Source of the DNA: Dryocola sp032000125
Lineage (GTDB): Bacteria > Pseudomonadota > Gammaproteobacteria > Enterobacterales > Enterobacteriaceae
Assembly: GCA_032000125.1 (NCBI GenBank)
Contig: DAMALH010000017.1
Location: forward strand, 28,238-92,237
Reading direction: 5' to 3'
DNA length: 64,000 nucleotides
The notes beneath the pieces are model-generated. The model made no database searches. It worked only from the letters and a program-made list of their open reading frames with translations, and was not told the DNA's origin. This document shows positions 9,368 to 18,180 of this stretch, in pieces. The position numbers were made by a program, and so were the translations under genes. Each line of letters starts with the position of its first letter. Position 1 is the stretch's first letter.

Positions 9368-9440
9368 GCGGTTTTATTCCTGATTTACGGTCAGCCGACG
9401 AGGGCTTTAAAGATGTGCCGGGAGCGCTAAACGAGAGGGA

Positions 9441-9902
9441 TTAATCGCTTATCGGCAAAGCTGTAGTGTATTTTATCTGTTCCATGGCAAAACTCGAAGT
9501 CACATCGGCTAAGCCTGGAATGCCGTTGACCAGACGCTTATAAAAATCATCGTAGCGCTTCATGTCCGCCACCTGCACACGCATCAGGTAGTCGTATTCC
9601 CCGGCCATTCGCCAGAAACCGAGCACTTCGGGCATCTCTTCCACTACGCTTACGAATTTACAGTACCATTCGCTGCTGTGCTGCTGGGTTTTTATCAGCA
9701 CAAAAGCCGTCAGGCTCAGGCCAAGTTTTTCGGGGTCCAGCAGTGCAACCTTCGCACGTATAACGCCGTCGTCTTCAAGCTTTTTCAGGCGCTTCCAGCA
9801 GGGCGTGGTGGTCAGATTAACGGCATCCGCCAGCGCCTGCAAAGAGAGGGTGCAGTCTTCCTGCAGCAGGGATAATAGCTTACGGTCAATTTTATCTGGC
9901 AT
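9441..9902 (-). CDS. decR: Lrp/AsnC-family cysteine-responsive regulator DecR (YbaO)
   Basis: A 153-residue Lrp-type protein: N-terminal winged helix (SLQALADAVNLTTTPCWKRL, residues ~20-40) and C-terminal RAM ligand domain. In E. coli DecR activates cysteine detoxification genes, and the Salmonella homologue controls the adjacent cdsH. Here decR is divergent from a cdsH-type gene, separated by 115 bases that should hold the shared operator, which fits local cysteine-induced activation. The same product length is seen in E. coli. Confidence 0.95.
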   Translation of the reverse strand: MPDKIDRKLLSLLQEDCTLSLQALADAVNLTTTPCWKRLKKLEDDGVIRAKVALLDPEKLGLSLTAFVLIKTQQHSSEWYCKFVSVVEEMPEVLGFWRMAGEYDYLMRVQVADMKRYDDFYKRLVNGIPGLADVTSSFAMEQIKYTTALPISD

Positions 9903-10017
9903 GGCGCTCTTCCGGAGAAAAATTTTCTCTAATGAAAGCCGTATGCAGGCAAAATGGCAACTTTTTTATCCCTCTTTTGCTTTAGGCTAAGCACAAATAG
10001 ACAAACGGACCCCGATC

Positions 10018-11064
10018 ATGACCAGCAGCTGGGTAAACCACGCCATTAGCGAAATTAACGCCGATTATCAACGTTCGGCAGACACGCATCTTATCCGCCT
10101 CGCCTTACCCGGTTTTCCCGGTATTCAACTGTATCTGAAAGATGAAAGCACGCATCCGACAGGCAGCCTGAAGCACCGTCTGGCACGGTCGCTGTTTCTC
10201 TACGGTTTGTGCAACGGCTGGATTAAAGAAGGCACCACGATTATCGAGGCGTCGTCTGGTTCAACAGCCGTCTCTGAAGCCTATTTTGCCCGCCTGCTGG
10301 GCCTGCCCTTTATTGCCGTGATGCCAGGCTTTACAGCAAAACGTAAAGTCGAGCAGATCGAGTTTTATGGCGGCCGCTGCCACTTTGTAGACAGCGCCTG
10401 CGAAATCTACGCCGCTTCCGAGATGCTGGCACGCGAGCTGAACGGGCACTATATGGACCAGTTCACCTACGCCGAACGCGCTACCGACTGGCGCGGTAAT
10501 AACAATATCGCCGACAGTATCTTTCGACAGATGGAGCATGAGCCGCATCCGGTGCCGGATTATATTGTGATGAGCGCAGGCACGGGCGGAACTTCAGCAA
10601 CGATTGGCCGCTACCTGCGTTATCAGGGTCATCCGACCCGGCTGCTGGTGGTCGATCCGCAGAATTCCGTTTTCCTCGACTACTGGCACCAGCGTGACTG
10701 CGGCCTGAGCAGCAACGTGGGCAGTAAAATCGAAGGCATCGGGCGTCCGCGCTGCGAACCCTCTTTCATTCCGGATGTTATCGATGAAATGATGCGTGTA
10801 CCGGACGCCGCGAGCGTCGCCGCTATGCAATGGCTGGAATCGATGCTGGGGCGCAAGGTGGGTGCCTCTACCGGAACAAATATGTGGGGCGCATTACAGA
10901 TGGCTGTCCGCATGCGTGCCGAAGGCCGTACGGGCTCGATTGTGACGCTGCTTTGCGACAGCGGCGAACGCTACCTGGAAACCTATTACAACGCGGAGTG
11001 GGTGACGGCGAATATCGGTGATTTACAGCCGTGGCGAGCAGAAATTCAGGAATTGCTGAAATAA
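10018..11064 (+). CDS. cdsH: PLP-dependent cysteine desulfhydrase, CdsH-type
   Basis: A 348-residue fold-type II PLP enzyme of the cysteine synthase/cystathionine beta-synthase family. The Schiff-base lysine is in GSLKHRLARSL, the substrate loop is SSGSTAVSE, the phosphate-binding loop is GTGGTSAT and the distal pocket is LLCDSGERY. It is divergent from decR. This arrangement is known from Salmonella, where CdsH degrades cysteine to sulfide, ammonia and pyruvate under control of YbaO. Sequence alone cannot exclude another beta-replacement activity, but genomic context favours desulfhydrase. E. coli K-12 lacks the gene here. Confidence 0.82.
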   Translation: MTSSWVNHAISEINADYQRSADTHLIRLALPGFPGIQLYLKDESTHPTGSLKHRLARSLFLYGLCNGWIKEGTTIIEASSGSTAVSEAYFARLLGLPFIAVMPGFTAKRKVEQIEFYGGRCHFVDSACEIYAASEMLARELNGHYMDQFTYAERATDWRGNNNIADSIFRQMEHEPHPVPDYIVMSAGTGGTSATIGRYLRYQGHPTRLLVVDPQNSVFLDYWHQRDCGLSSNVGSKIEGIGRPRCEPSFIPDVIDEMMRVPDAASVAAMQWLESMLGRKVGASTGTNMWGALQMAVRMRAEGRTGSIVTLLCDSGERYLETYYNAEWVTANIGDLQPWRAEIQELLK

Positions 11065-11093
11065 AAAAATAGGCCGGGTTTCGCGCCCGGCCT
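11060..11093 (-). terminator. Terminator of cof
   Basis: On the minus strand, a GGCCGGGCGCGAAACCCGGCC stem-loop is followed by TATTTTTTT. The U-tract polarity shows that it serves cof. It may also stop convergent cdsH transcripts. Confidence 0.85.
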
Positions 11094-11107
11094 GCTGAAA
11101 TGCCTTG

Positions 11108-11929
11108 TCATTCGGGGGAATAAGTAAGGTTTGGTGTATCCAGCCAATGGGTTAAATAATGTGAAACCGCCTGATTACTGCAGTGACCAATAACCGGCAG
11201 GTGGGGTAAATCCGCTTTTAACTGGGCCATCGCGTTGCCCATTATCAAACCGTGGCCAACGGACGAAAGCATTTCGCGGTCGTTCATCGCGTCGCCAAAC
11301 GCCATGCAATCCTGCAACGTCAGGCCAAGATGCTGGCTCAGAATGTTCAACGCCGAACCTTTGTTACAGCCCACCGGCAGGACTTCCAGGCAATCTACCG
11401 CCGAGAAACAAAGAAATGCGCTGTCGCCCAGCGCTTCGTTAAGCTCAATTTTAAGCCGGCTTAGATCGTCGTGATCGCCGCAGAAACAGATTTTCGTCAC
11501 TTCGTCTTTGGGCAGGCTCTTCAGATCGGTCAGACGGTATTTGAAACCGCTGTAGACGTGAGCGTGAAGCAGGTCAGGGATTTCGTGTTGCGTCATCCAG
11601 CCCGCGTCGTTGAAAACGTGCATGCTGGCCTGGGTGTCCCACTGGCCGAGAATAACTTTTTCTGCCGCGGCCGGGGAGAGATCCTGCCGATGCAGCAGCT
11701 CGCCTTCCATGCTGTGAATACGCGTGCCGTTGCCGGTGATCAGGAAGGCTTCAAGGTCAAGCTTGCCCAGGACATGTCGCATTTCAAGCACGTGGCGGCC
11801 GGTAGCAAAAGCGAGGGTGATTTGACGTTCTTCGCGCAGGCGCTTAAGCGTACGCAGCGTTTCATCACCAAGATGATGGTTGGGCAGCAGCAAAGTGCCA
11901 TCCATATCAAATGCAGCCAGACGTGCCAT
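11108..11929 (-). CDS. cof: HAD-superfamily HMP-PP phosphatase Cof
   Basis: A 273-residue HAD subfamily IIB (Cof-type) phosphatase. Motif I FDMDGTLL holds the nucleophile Asp, motif II is FATGR, motif III is the Lys in the NKGSAL region and motif IV is FGDAMNDREML. In E. coli Cof hydrolyses 4-amino-5-hydroxymethyl-2-methylpyrimidine pyrophosphate and other sugar/cofactor phosphates. The start at 11929 is chosen because the conserved MARLAAFDMDG begins there; upstream in-frame codons belong to the leader. It is divergent from ybaE. Confidence 0.95.
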   Translation of the reverse strand: MARLAAFDMDGTLLLPNHHLGDETLRTLKRLREERQITLAFATGRHVLEMRHVLGKLDLEAFLITGNGTRIHSMEGELLHRQDLSPAAAEKVILGQWDTQASMHVFNDAGWMTQHEIPDLLHAHVYSGFKYRLTDLKSLPKDEVTKICFCGDHDDLSRLKIELNEALGDSAFLCFSAVDCLEVLPVGCNKGSALNILSQHLGLTLQDCMAFGDAMNDREMLSSVGHGLIMGNAMAQLKADLPHLPVIGHCSNQAVSHYLTHWLDTPNLTYSPE

Positions 11930-12030
11930 GAATACTCCCGGTTGTGACCTTCCAGACATGACGTGCAGTATTGCCTGGCATATGCGGAACTAATAGTGAA
12001 TACTTCACAAAAATTGTTCCGGGTTTAATG

Positions 12031-13734
12031 ATGCGTTTATTGAATCGGCTTAATCAGTACCAGAGGTTGTGGCAGCCTTCGGCAGGTGAAACCGTTCAGG
12101 CAACCGTGGCTGAACTTGCCGCCCGTTGTTTTTGCAGCGAGCGCCACGTTCGTACCCTGCTAAATCAACTGGAAGATGCAGGCTGGTTAACATGGCGCGC
12201 GCGGTCGGGGCGGGGCAAGCGCGGCGAGCTAACTTTTTTAGTGACGCCGGACAGCGTGCGCGCAGGGATGATGGAAGAGGTATTGCACAAAGGGCAGCAT
12301 CAGAACGCGCTGGAGCTCGCGCAAATCGCCCCTGAACAGCTTCGCCATCTGCTGCAGCCTTTTCTTGGCGGGCAATGGCAAAACGATACGCCAACCCTGC
12401 GCATCCCCTACTATCGACCTCTTGAGCCGTTACAACCGGGCTTTCTGCCGGGACGGGCTGAACAGCACCTTGCCGGGCATATTTTTTCCGGCTTAACGCG
12501 TTTTGTCACCAACAGCGCGCTGCCTCAGCCCGATCTCGCTCACCACTGGCAGGTTTCCGAAGACGGCCTGAGCTGGCATTTTTTTATCCGCTCAACGCTG
12601 CACTGGCACAACGGCGAAGCGGTGGAAACCGCCCAGTTGCAGCAGCGCCTGCTGATGCTGCTCGCCCTGCCCGCGATGCGCCGCCTGTTCGTTAGCGTAA
12701 AAACTATCGAGCAGCCTCATGCCCGCTGCCTGCGCTTTGTATTGCATCGCCCCGATTACTGGCTGCCCTGGCGTCTGGCCAGCTATTGCAGCCGTCTTGC
12801 CCATCCTGAGGATACACAGCTTGGCTGTGGGGCATTCCGTATCGCCAGCTATAAAGCAAACCTGGTGCGAATTGAAAGCCATGAAAGCCATCATCTGAAC
12901 CACCCTTTACTGAAAGCCATTGAGTTCTGGATAACCCCCCAGCTTTTCGAAGCGGCGCTTGGCACCAGTTGCCGCCACCCGGTGCAAATCGCCATCGGGC
13001 AGGAAGATGAGCTTGTGCATCTGCGGCCGGTGAAAAACAGTATCAGCCTCGGATTCTGCTATATGGCTATCAGGCAAAATGGCAACCTGACGCCCGATCA
13101 GGCCCGCACGCTGATGCAGATCGTGCGGCGCCATGAGGTGATCGGCACGCTGCCGGTGGATGAGTCGTTAATCACGCCAAGCACGGAGATGATCCCCGGC
13201 TGGACGATGCCGCAGTGGGCGAACGTGGAGGCGGCGAAACTGCCCCGCCGGCTGACGCTAATTTATCATCTGCCGATGGAACTCCACGCGATGGCTCAGC
13301 AGCTAAAGCAATATCTCGCCACGCTCGGCTGCGAACTGACGCTGATATTCCACGACGCGAAAACCTGGGCTGACTGCGAGGCGCTGGCCGACGCAGATAT
13401 CGTGATGGGCGACAGGCTGATTGGCGAAGCGCCGGAGTATACGCTTGAGCAGTGGTTGCGCAGCGATGTTCTCTGGTCGCATGTGCTAACCGGCAGCCAG
13501 TATGCGCATTTGCAGGCCACGCTTGATGCGGTGCAGGTGCATCCCGATAACGCCGAGCGCTATGCCGGGTTACGGGCCGTGTTCGGCTCGCTGATGCACG
13601 ATGCCATCATCACGCCACTGTTTAACTACCGCTACCAGGTTAGCGCCCCGCCGGGGGTTAACGGCATCGAACTTAACGCCTGGGGCTGGTTCGACTTTAC
13701 CCAGGCCTGGCTGCCGCCGCCGTCGATGACGTGA
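12031..13734 (+). CDS. ybaE: SgrR-family transcriptional regulator YbaE
   Basis: A 567-residue protein with an N-terminal winged helix (CFCSERHVRTLLNQLEDAGW, residues ~35-55), followed by a domain related to periplasmic oligopeptide/solute-binding proteins (SBP family 5, ~160-560). That is the architecture of SgrR, the sugar-phosphate stress regulator. The start at 12031 fits the E. coli YbaE start MRLLNRLN; an ATG directly before it (12028) is an alternative. Its regulon is unknown. The gene is 73 bases upstream of queC in the same orientation, so co-transcription is possible. Confidence 0.93.
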   Translation: MRLLNRLNQYQRLWQPSAGETVQATVAELAARCFCSERHVRTLLNQLEDAGWLTWRARSGRGKRGELTFLVTPDSVRAGMMEEVLHKGQHQNALELAQIAPEQLRHLLQPFLGGQWQNDTPTLRIPYYRPLEPLQPGFLPGRAEQHLAGHIFSGLTRFVTNSALPQPDLAHHWQVSEDGLSWHFFIRSTLHWHNGEAVETAQLQQRLLMLLALPAMRRLFVSVKTIEQPHARCLRFVLHRPDYWLPWRLASYCSRLAHPEDTQLGCGAFRIASYKANLVRIESHESHHLNHPLLKAIEFWITPQLFEAALGTSCRHPVQIAIGQEDELVHLRPVKNSISLGFCYMAIRQNGNLTPDQARTLMQIVRRHEVIGTLPVDESLITPSTEMIPGWTMPQWANVEAAKLPRRLTLIYHLPMELHAMAQQLKQYLATLGCELTLIFHDAKTWADCEALADADIVMGDRLIGEAPEYTLEQWLRSDVLWSHVLTGSQYAHLQATLDAVQVHPDNAERYAGLRAVFGSLMHDAIITPLFNYRYQVSAPPGVNGIELNAWGWFDFTQAWLPPPSMT

Positions 13735-13807
13735 AGAAGCTGGGCAGCCGCACGCCGGAGCGTTACCATATCGCCCGTAAAATTACTTTTGGATTACAGG
13801 ATTACTC

Positions 13808-14503
13808 ATGAAACGTGCGGTCGTCGTCTTCAGCGGTGGGCAAGATTCCACTACCTGCCTGATTCAGGCTTTACAACAGTATGATGAAGTACACTGTGTG
13901 ACGTTTGATTATGGTCAGCGCCATCGTGCTGAGATCGACGTTGCGCGTGAGCTTGCGCTGAAGCTGGGCGCCCGCGCCCACAAAGTGCTGGATGTTACCG
14001 TGCTGAACGAACTGGCCGTCAGCAGCCTGACCCGCGACAGCATCCCGGTGCCGGATTTCGATCCGCAGGGAAGCGGCATTCCAAGCACATTTGTTCCGGG
14101 CCGTAATATCCTGTTTCTGACCCTCACGGCTATTTATGCTTATCAGGTTGAAGCCGAGGCCGTTATTACCGGCGTTTGCGAAACAGACTTCTCGGGCTAC
14201 CCGGACTGCCGGGACGAATTTGTAAAAGCGCTAAATCATGCGGTAAGCCTGGGCATGGCGCGTGATATCCGGTTTGAAACGCCGCTGATGTGGCTGGATA
14301 AAGCTGAAACCTGGGCGCTGGCCGATTACTGGCAGCATCTCGATCTGGTGCGCACGCAAACCCTGACCTGCTATAACGGCATTCAGGGCGACGGCTGCGG
14401 CGAATGTGCCGCCTGCCACCTGCGTGCTAACGGCCTGAATCACTATCTGGCCGATAAGCCCAGGGTGATGGCCGCCATGAAGCAGAAAACCGGGCTTAAT
14501 TAA
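13808..14503 (+). CDS. queC: 7-cyano-7-deazaguanine synthase QueC
   Basis: A 231-residue adenine-nucleotide alpha-hydrolase-like enzyme with the PP-loop FSGGQDSTT near the N-terminus and a C-terminal zinc site built from CYNGIQGDGCGECAACHLR. It converts 7-carboxy-7-deazaguanine to preQ0 using ATP and ammonia. The later queuosine steps are encoded in this same window by tgt and queA (52-55 kb), though these are in a separate unit. The length equals E. coli QueC. The upstream AGGATTACTC gives a usable Shine-Dalgarno. Confidence 0.97.
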   Translation: MKRAVVVFSGGQDSTTCLIQALQQYDEVHCVTFDYGQRHRAEIDVARELALKLGARAHKVLDVTVLNELAVSSLTRDSIPVPDFDPQGSGIPSTFVPGRNILFLTLTAIYAYQVEAEAVITGVCETDFSGYPDCRDEFVKALNHAVSLGMARDIRFETPLMWLDKAETWALADYWQHLDLVRTQTLTCYNGIQGDGCGECAACHLRANGLNHYLADKPRVMAAMKQKTGLN

Positions 14504-14513
14504 GCCAGGCCCC

Positions 14514-14535
14514 GGGCGTGGCACCTGTCACGCCC
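14514..14535. terminator. Probable stem-loop between convergent queC and fadM
   Basis: The stem GGGCGTG/CACGCCC with an eight-base loop lies in the 38-base convergent gap. There is no long T-run on either side, so termination strength is uncertain. Confidence 0.5.
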
Positions 14536-14541
14536 TGCGCT

Positions 14542-14940
14542 TTACTCCATCATCTGCTCCAGCTTCTCGCGCAGTTCCCCTTCTATCGGCACCGATTTCT
14601 GGGTCTTCAGATCTATGCAAACAAACGTCAACAGCGCATCCGCCACGGCCTGCCCTTCTGGCTCAAGCGTGACGACCTGGCTTAATACGCCGCTCTTGCC
14701 GTTTAATTGCTGCAGCTTGCTGGTGATGCGCAGCACATCGCCAAGCACCGCGGGACGCCGATAGCTGATGTTGATATTCACGACGATAAAAGCGATATGG
14801 TGCTCCGTCATCCACTGAAAACCGGCGGACTTCTCCAGACCCTCCCAGCGGGCCTCTTCAAGGAACTCCAGATAACGCGCGTTATTCACGTGCTGGTAAA
14901 CATCCATGTGATAACCACGAACTTTGATTTGTGTCTGCAT
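14542..14940 (-). CDS. fadM: Long-chain acyl-CoA thioesterase FadM (YbaW)
   Basis: A 132-residue single-hotdog 4-hydroxybenzoyl-CoA thioesterase-type protein with the conserved YQHVNNARYLEFLEEAR, which includes the catalytic acid region, and the central NISYRRPAVLGD strand. In E. coli FadM (TesC) cleaves long-chain, especially unsaturated, acyl-CoAs and is repressed by FadR. No FadR operator was identified by eye in the 117-base region upstream. It is convergent with queC. Confidence 0.95.
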   Translation of the reverse strand: MQTQIKVRGYHMDVYQHVNNARYLEFLEEARWEGLEKSAGFQWMTEHHIAFIVVNINISYRRPAVLGDVLRITSKLQQLNGKSGVLSQVVTLEPEGQAVADALLTFVCIDLKTQKSVPIEGELREKLEQMME

Positions 14941-15057
14941 AGCGCGATGACCTTTTAATTTTAATAAGCAGGTAAGATTCAGGCCGTGCCAACTGGTACG
15001 ACCTGTGTTTTAGCGTAGCAAAACTTTCTGACTACGCGAGGCAATGCGCATTATCTA

Positions 15058-15444
15058 TCAAAGTTTGATGCGCGCACGGTTACGTTCCACCAGCGCACTG
15101 CCAATCCCTGGCACCTCCTGCAGTTGATCCAGTTCTTTGAACGGCCCGTACTCTTCACGGTAGCTCACGATGGCCTGGGCCTTTTTCAGCCCCACGCCGT
15201 TAATAACCTGAGCCAGCTCTTCGGCGCTTGCGGTGTTGATACTCACCGCGACATCGTCGGCGTCCGTTGTCTTCAGCTCAGTGGCTTTGGACGGTGGCGC
15301 TTTGGCTGCGCTACTTTCCGCCGACGTAGCGAGCTGTGAGGCAGCAACGGTTTTTGCGGCTGCGGGAGCCGCATGAGCCATTGAGCAGGCCCCCGCACCG
15401 GTAAGCGCTAAGATAAGACAAAAAGCTTTTATTCCTGACGTCAT
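15058..15444 (-). CDS. ybaV: Helix-hairpin-helix ComEA-like protein YbaV
   Basis: A 128-residue protein with an N-terminal signal peptide, an Ala/Ser/Thr/Lys-rich linker (~25-60) and a C-terminal double helix-hairpin-helix DNA-binding domain (SINTASAEELAQ, GVGLKKAQAI, VPGIGSALVERN). This is the ComEA-type domain that binds DNA non-specifically in the periplasm. Its function in enterobacteria is unproven. The start at 15444 follows AAGGAGG. It lies downstream of ppiD on the same strand but is separated from it by a terminator. Confidence 0.92.
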   Translation of the reverse strand: MTSGIKAFCLILALTGAGACSMAHAAPAAAKTVAASQLATSAESSAAKAPPSKATELKTTDADDVAVSINTASAEELAQVINGVGLKKAQAIVSYREEYGPFKELDQLQEVPGIGSALVERNRARIKL

Positions 15445-15526
15445 GCTGTTTCCTCCTTGTGTGTTTAACAGCCAGGCCACCTTACCGGGAGGAGAAAACG
15501 CCAACAAATGCCAAAGTCAAAATGTG

Positions 15527-15553
15527 GAAAAGGCCGCGAAAGCGGCCTTTAGT
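15527..15553 (-). terminator. Terminator of ppiD
   Basis: On the minus strand, an AAAGGCCGCTTTCGCGGCCTTTT hairpin lies 42 bases after the ppiD stop. Essentially the same stem (GGCCGC/GCGGCC with loop GAAA) recurs after the peroxiredoxin gene at 56.1 kb. Confidence 0.85.
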
Positions 15554-15594
15554 TATTGCACCAGGTTGCAGCGAACTGCGAGAAACGCTAAGAA

Positions 15595-17469
15595 TTACTG
15601 CTGCTGGTCAACGATGTCGCCCATTTTGATCTTCGCTTCTTTATGCAGATTCGTCATCAGCGCTTCAAAGGCGATTTGGGCGTTGTTCTGGGTAATCCCC
15701 TGGACCATCGCTTTTTTCTGTTCCGCAGGCATGGTGCCGGCTTTCACTTCATCCAGCGCTAACAGCACTACGTTGCCCTGCATGTCGTTAGCCACGCCGT
15801 AACCCGGCTTGTCTTTAGCAGGCAACGGCAGCGTAAAGGCCGCCTGGCTCACCGGATCCTGACCCGTGCGGGTCAGCGTTTTGGCCGGGCCGAAGCTTAA
15901 ACCAGCGGCTGCCATCGCCGCATCGCCTTTGCCCTGCTTCAGTTCAGCAAGCAGCTTATCCGCCTGCAGTTTTGCCTGCTGTTCGGCTTTCTGATGCTTA
16001 ACCTGAGCGCTAACCTGCTCGCGCACCTCGGCCAGGGGCTTAACGGCTTCCGCTTTGTGCTCCGTTATGCGCAGGACAAACGCGCGGTCGCCGTCAACGG
16101 TGATGATGTCAGAGTTGCTTCCCGGCGTACCGTTTTCACCTACCAGACCGCCGTTGAAGATCGCGTCTGAAACAGGTTTAAAGTTTAGCTCTGCCGGCAG
16201 GTTATCGTGACCGAACCAGCCAGTCTCAACGGCCTTAACGCCTGCGACCTGTTCAGCACCTGCAAGGGATTCGTTATCGTTGCTTGCCGCATCGCTCACT
16301 TTCTGTTGCAGCGCGTAGTAGGCGTCCAGGGCTTTATCCTGTTTTACTTTAGCGGCAATCGCGTCGTGAACTTCAGCCAGCGGTTTAGTTTGCTCTGGCT
16401 GCACGTCATCCAGGCGAACGACAAGAAAGCCAACGGAAGATTTGATAACGCCGGATAACTGGCCTTTTTCCTTCAGACCCGCGCTTTTCAATTCGTCAGG
16501 CGTGGTGCCCGGCTCCAGCCAGCCCATATCACCGCCGTTACGGGCAGAAATAATATCGGAGGATTTCTCTTTCGCCAGCGCCGCGAAGTCGCCGCCTTTG
16601 TTCAGTTCATCCAGAACAGCTTTTGCCTGTGCTTCCGTTTTAGTCTGAATCACGCTGTAGCGGTTACGCTGCGGCTGGGTGAATTCATCCTGATGCTGGT
16701 CGTAATAAGACTGAATATCTGTATCCGTTGCTGTTGCCTGCATGGCGGCAGCGTCAAGCTTGATGTAGCTGACTTTGAACTGCTCAGGCGCGACGTAGCT
16801 GTTTTTGTTCTGCTCATAGCTGCTGGTGATGTCCTGCTCGGAAACCTCCTGCTTCGCTGCCAGCGCATTTACATCGATAGTTGCTTCGCGCACCAGACGT
16901 TCCTGAGCCACCAGCGCGGCCAGCTCGTCGGTTTCGCCAGAGAGCATGAAGTCTGTACCCACCACGGCGCCAATAAGCTGCTGCGTGGTCAGTTGATTAC
17001 GCAGCGCTTGCGCGTACTGATCCGCCGTCATGCCCATATTGCTGATAATGGCTTTATAACGGGCGTTGTCGAATTTACCGTTGCTCTGGAATGCCGGCTC
17101 TTTAAAAATGGCCTGTTTGATTTGTTCGTCGCTGATGCCAAGACCGAGGTGTTTAGCGTACTGGTCCATCAGGGCTTCATCGATCATACGGTTCAGGACC
17201 TGCTGACGCATTTGCTTCATGTAGCCTTCGCTGGAAGCAAGCGCTGAGAACTGTTCACCTAATTGCTGTTGCTGGCGATTACGTTCGCTGGCTACCGCAT
17301 TTTCGAACGGCCCACGACCAATCTCCTGGTCATTCACTTTTGCAGCGTAATTGGCGCTGCCGCCAATCAGGTAATTACCCACGCCGGTCAAAATGAAAGA
17401 CACGATAATCAAACCCAGAATGATCTTGAGCACGACGTGGTTCGCCGCCGCGCGTAAATTGTCCATCAT
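15595..17469 (-). CDS. ppiD: Periplasmic folding chaperone PpiD
   Basis: A 624-residue inner-membrane-anchored SurA-like protein. It has one N-terminal transmembrane helix (VVLKIILGLIIVSFILTGVG), a SurA_N chaperone domain, and a parvulin-like domain around residues 265-360 (YSVIQTKTEAQAKAVL, GGDMGWLEPG). A C-terminal region follows. It associates with the SecYEG translocon and assists emerging secretory proteins. The start (MMDNLR) at 17469 matches E. coli; the frame extends further upstream without homology. It is located downstream of hupB as in E. coli. Confidence 0.96.
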   Translation of the reverse strand: MMDNLRAAANHVVLKIILGLIIVSFILTGVGNYLIGGSANYAAKVNDQEIGRGPFENAVASERNRQQQQLGEQFSALASSEGYMKQMRQQVLNRMIDEALMDQYAKHLGLGISDEQIKQAIFKEPAFQSNGKFDNARYKAIISNMGMTADQYAQALRNQLTTQQLIGAVVGTDFMLSGETDELAALVAQERLVREATIDVNALAAKQEVSEQDITSSYEQNKNSYVAPEQFKVSYIKLDAAAMQATATDTDIQSYYDQHQDEFTQPQRNRYSVIQTKTEAQAKAVLDELNKGGDFAALAKEKSSDIISARNGGDMGWLEPGTTPDELKSAGLKEKGQLSGVIKSSVGFLVVRLDDVQPEQTKPLAEVHDAIAAKVKQDKALDAYYALQQKVSDAASNDNESLAGAEQVAGVKAVETGWFGHDNLPAELNFKPVSDAIFNGGLVGENGTPGSNSDIITVDGDRAFVLRITEHKAEAVKPLAEVREQVSAQVKHQKAEQQAKLQADKLLAELKQGKGDAAMAAAGLSFGPAKTLTRTGQDPVSQAAFTLPLPAKDKPGYGVANDMQGNVVLLALDEVKAGTMPAEQKKAMVQGITQNNAQIAFEALMTNLHKEAKIKMGDIVDQQQ

Positions 17470-17627
17470 GGTGTAACAACACTCCGCTGTAGTGTGATTG
17501 GTAAACCCTGCGCAGCTGTTATGGCATCCTTGCGAACGCTCGTTACTCGCTACTGCGCGCAAGAGGGTATTGTGACAAGAAACCCGCCTCAAATCATCAG
17601 GCATGCGTAAAATTAGGACACCAGAAA

Positions 17628-17654
17628 CAAAAAAGGCACATCTGTTGATGCGCC
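17628..17654 (-). terminator. Terminator of hupB
   Basis: Read on the minus strand, GGCGCATC-AACA-GATGTGCC is followed by TTTTTTG, a standard intrinsic terminator about 45 bases after the hupB stop. Confidence 0.88.
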
Positions 17655-17698
17655 CCTGACAAAGCTTTACGGATTATGTCAATAAACTGGTCGAAAAC

Positions 17699-17971
17699 TC
17701 AGTTAACCGCATCTTTCAGCGCTTTACCCGCACGGAATCCTGGGACTTTCGCTGCAGCGATAGTGATTTCTTTGCCGGTCTGAGGGTTGCGGCCTGTACG
17801 GGCAGCACGCTCTTTAACGGCAAAAGTACCGAAACCAACCAGTGCTACGTCTTCCCCGGACTGCAGAGATTCAGTAACAGAAGCGATCACAGCATCTAAC
17901 GCACGTCCAGCCGCAGCTTTAGAAATATCAGCGCCTGCGGCAATTTTGTCTATCAGTTGAGATTTATTCAC
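17699..17971 (-). CDS. hupB: DNA-binding protein HU-beta
   Basis: A 90-residue HU subunit. It has the dimerisation helices (MNKSQLIDKIA, DAVIASVTESLQSGEDVALVG) and the beta-arm with the DNA-intercalating region RTGRNPQTGKEI. It forms HU-alpha/beta heterodimers or homodimers and bends and compacts DNA. It lies downstream of lon with its own upstream region (209 bases) after the lon terminator, as in E. coli. Confidence 0.98.
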   Translation of the reverse strand: MNKSQLIDKIAAGADISKAAAGRALDAVIASVTESLQSGEDVALVGFGTFAVKERAARTGRNPQTGKEITIAAAKVPGFRAGKALKDAVN

Positions 17972-18111
17972 TCTTCTCTTCCTCTCGTTATTATTTATAT
18001 CGTACCTGTTTCCTTAAAAGTACGACCGCGCAGCAGTTATATCAGGCCTGTCATGGTCACACAACATCCGTTGTTCGCGACATACCTAACCGCTGTCTAA
18101 CTTAGCGATAC

Positions 18112-18150
18112 AAAAAAAAGCTGGCAAGTGACAATTCACCTGACAGCTCC
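18112..18150 (-). terminator. Terminator of lon
   Basis: On the minus strand, the imperfect stem AGCTGTCAGGTG/CACTTGCCAGCT is followed by TTTTTTTTTG about 30 bases beyond the lon stop. Confidence 0.85.
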
Positions 18151-18180
18151 GATTTTATTGACCGTATTTGCGTCAGGTCA

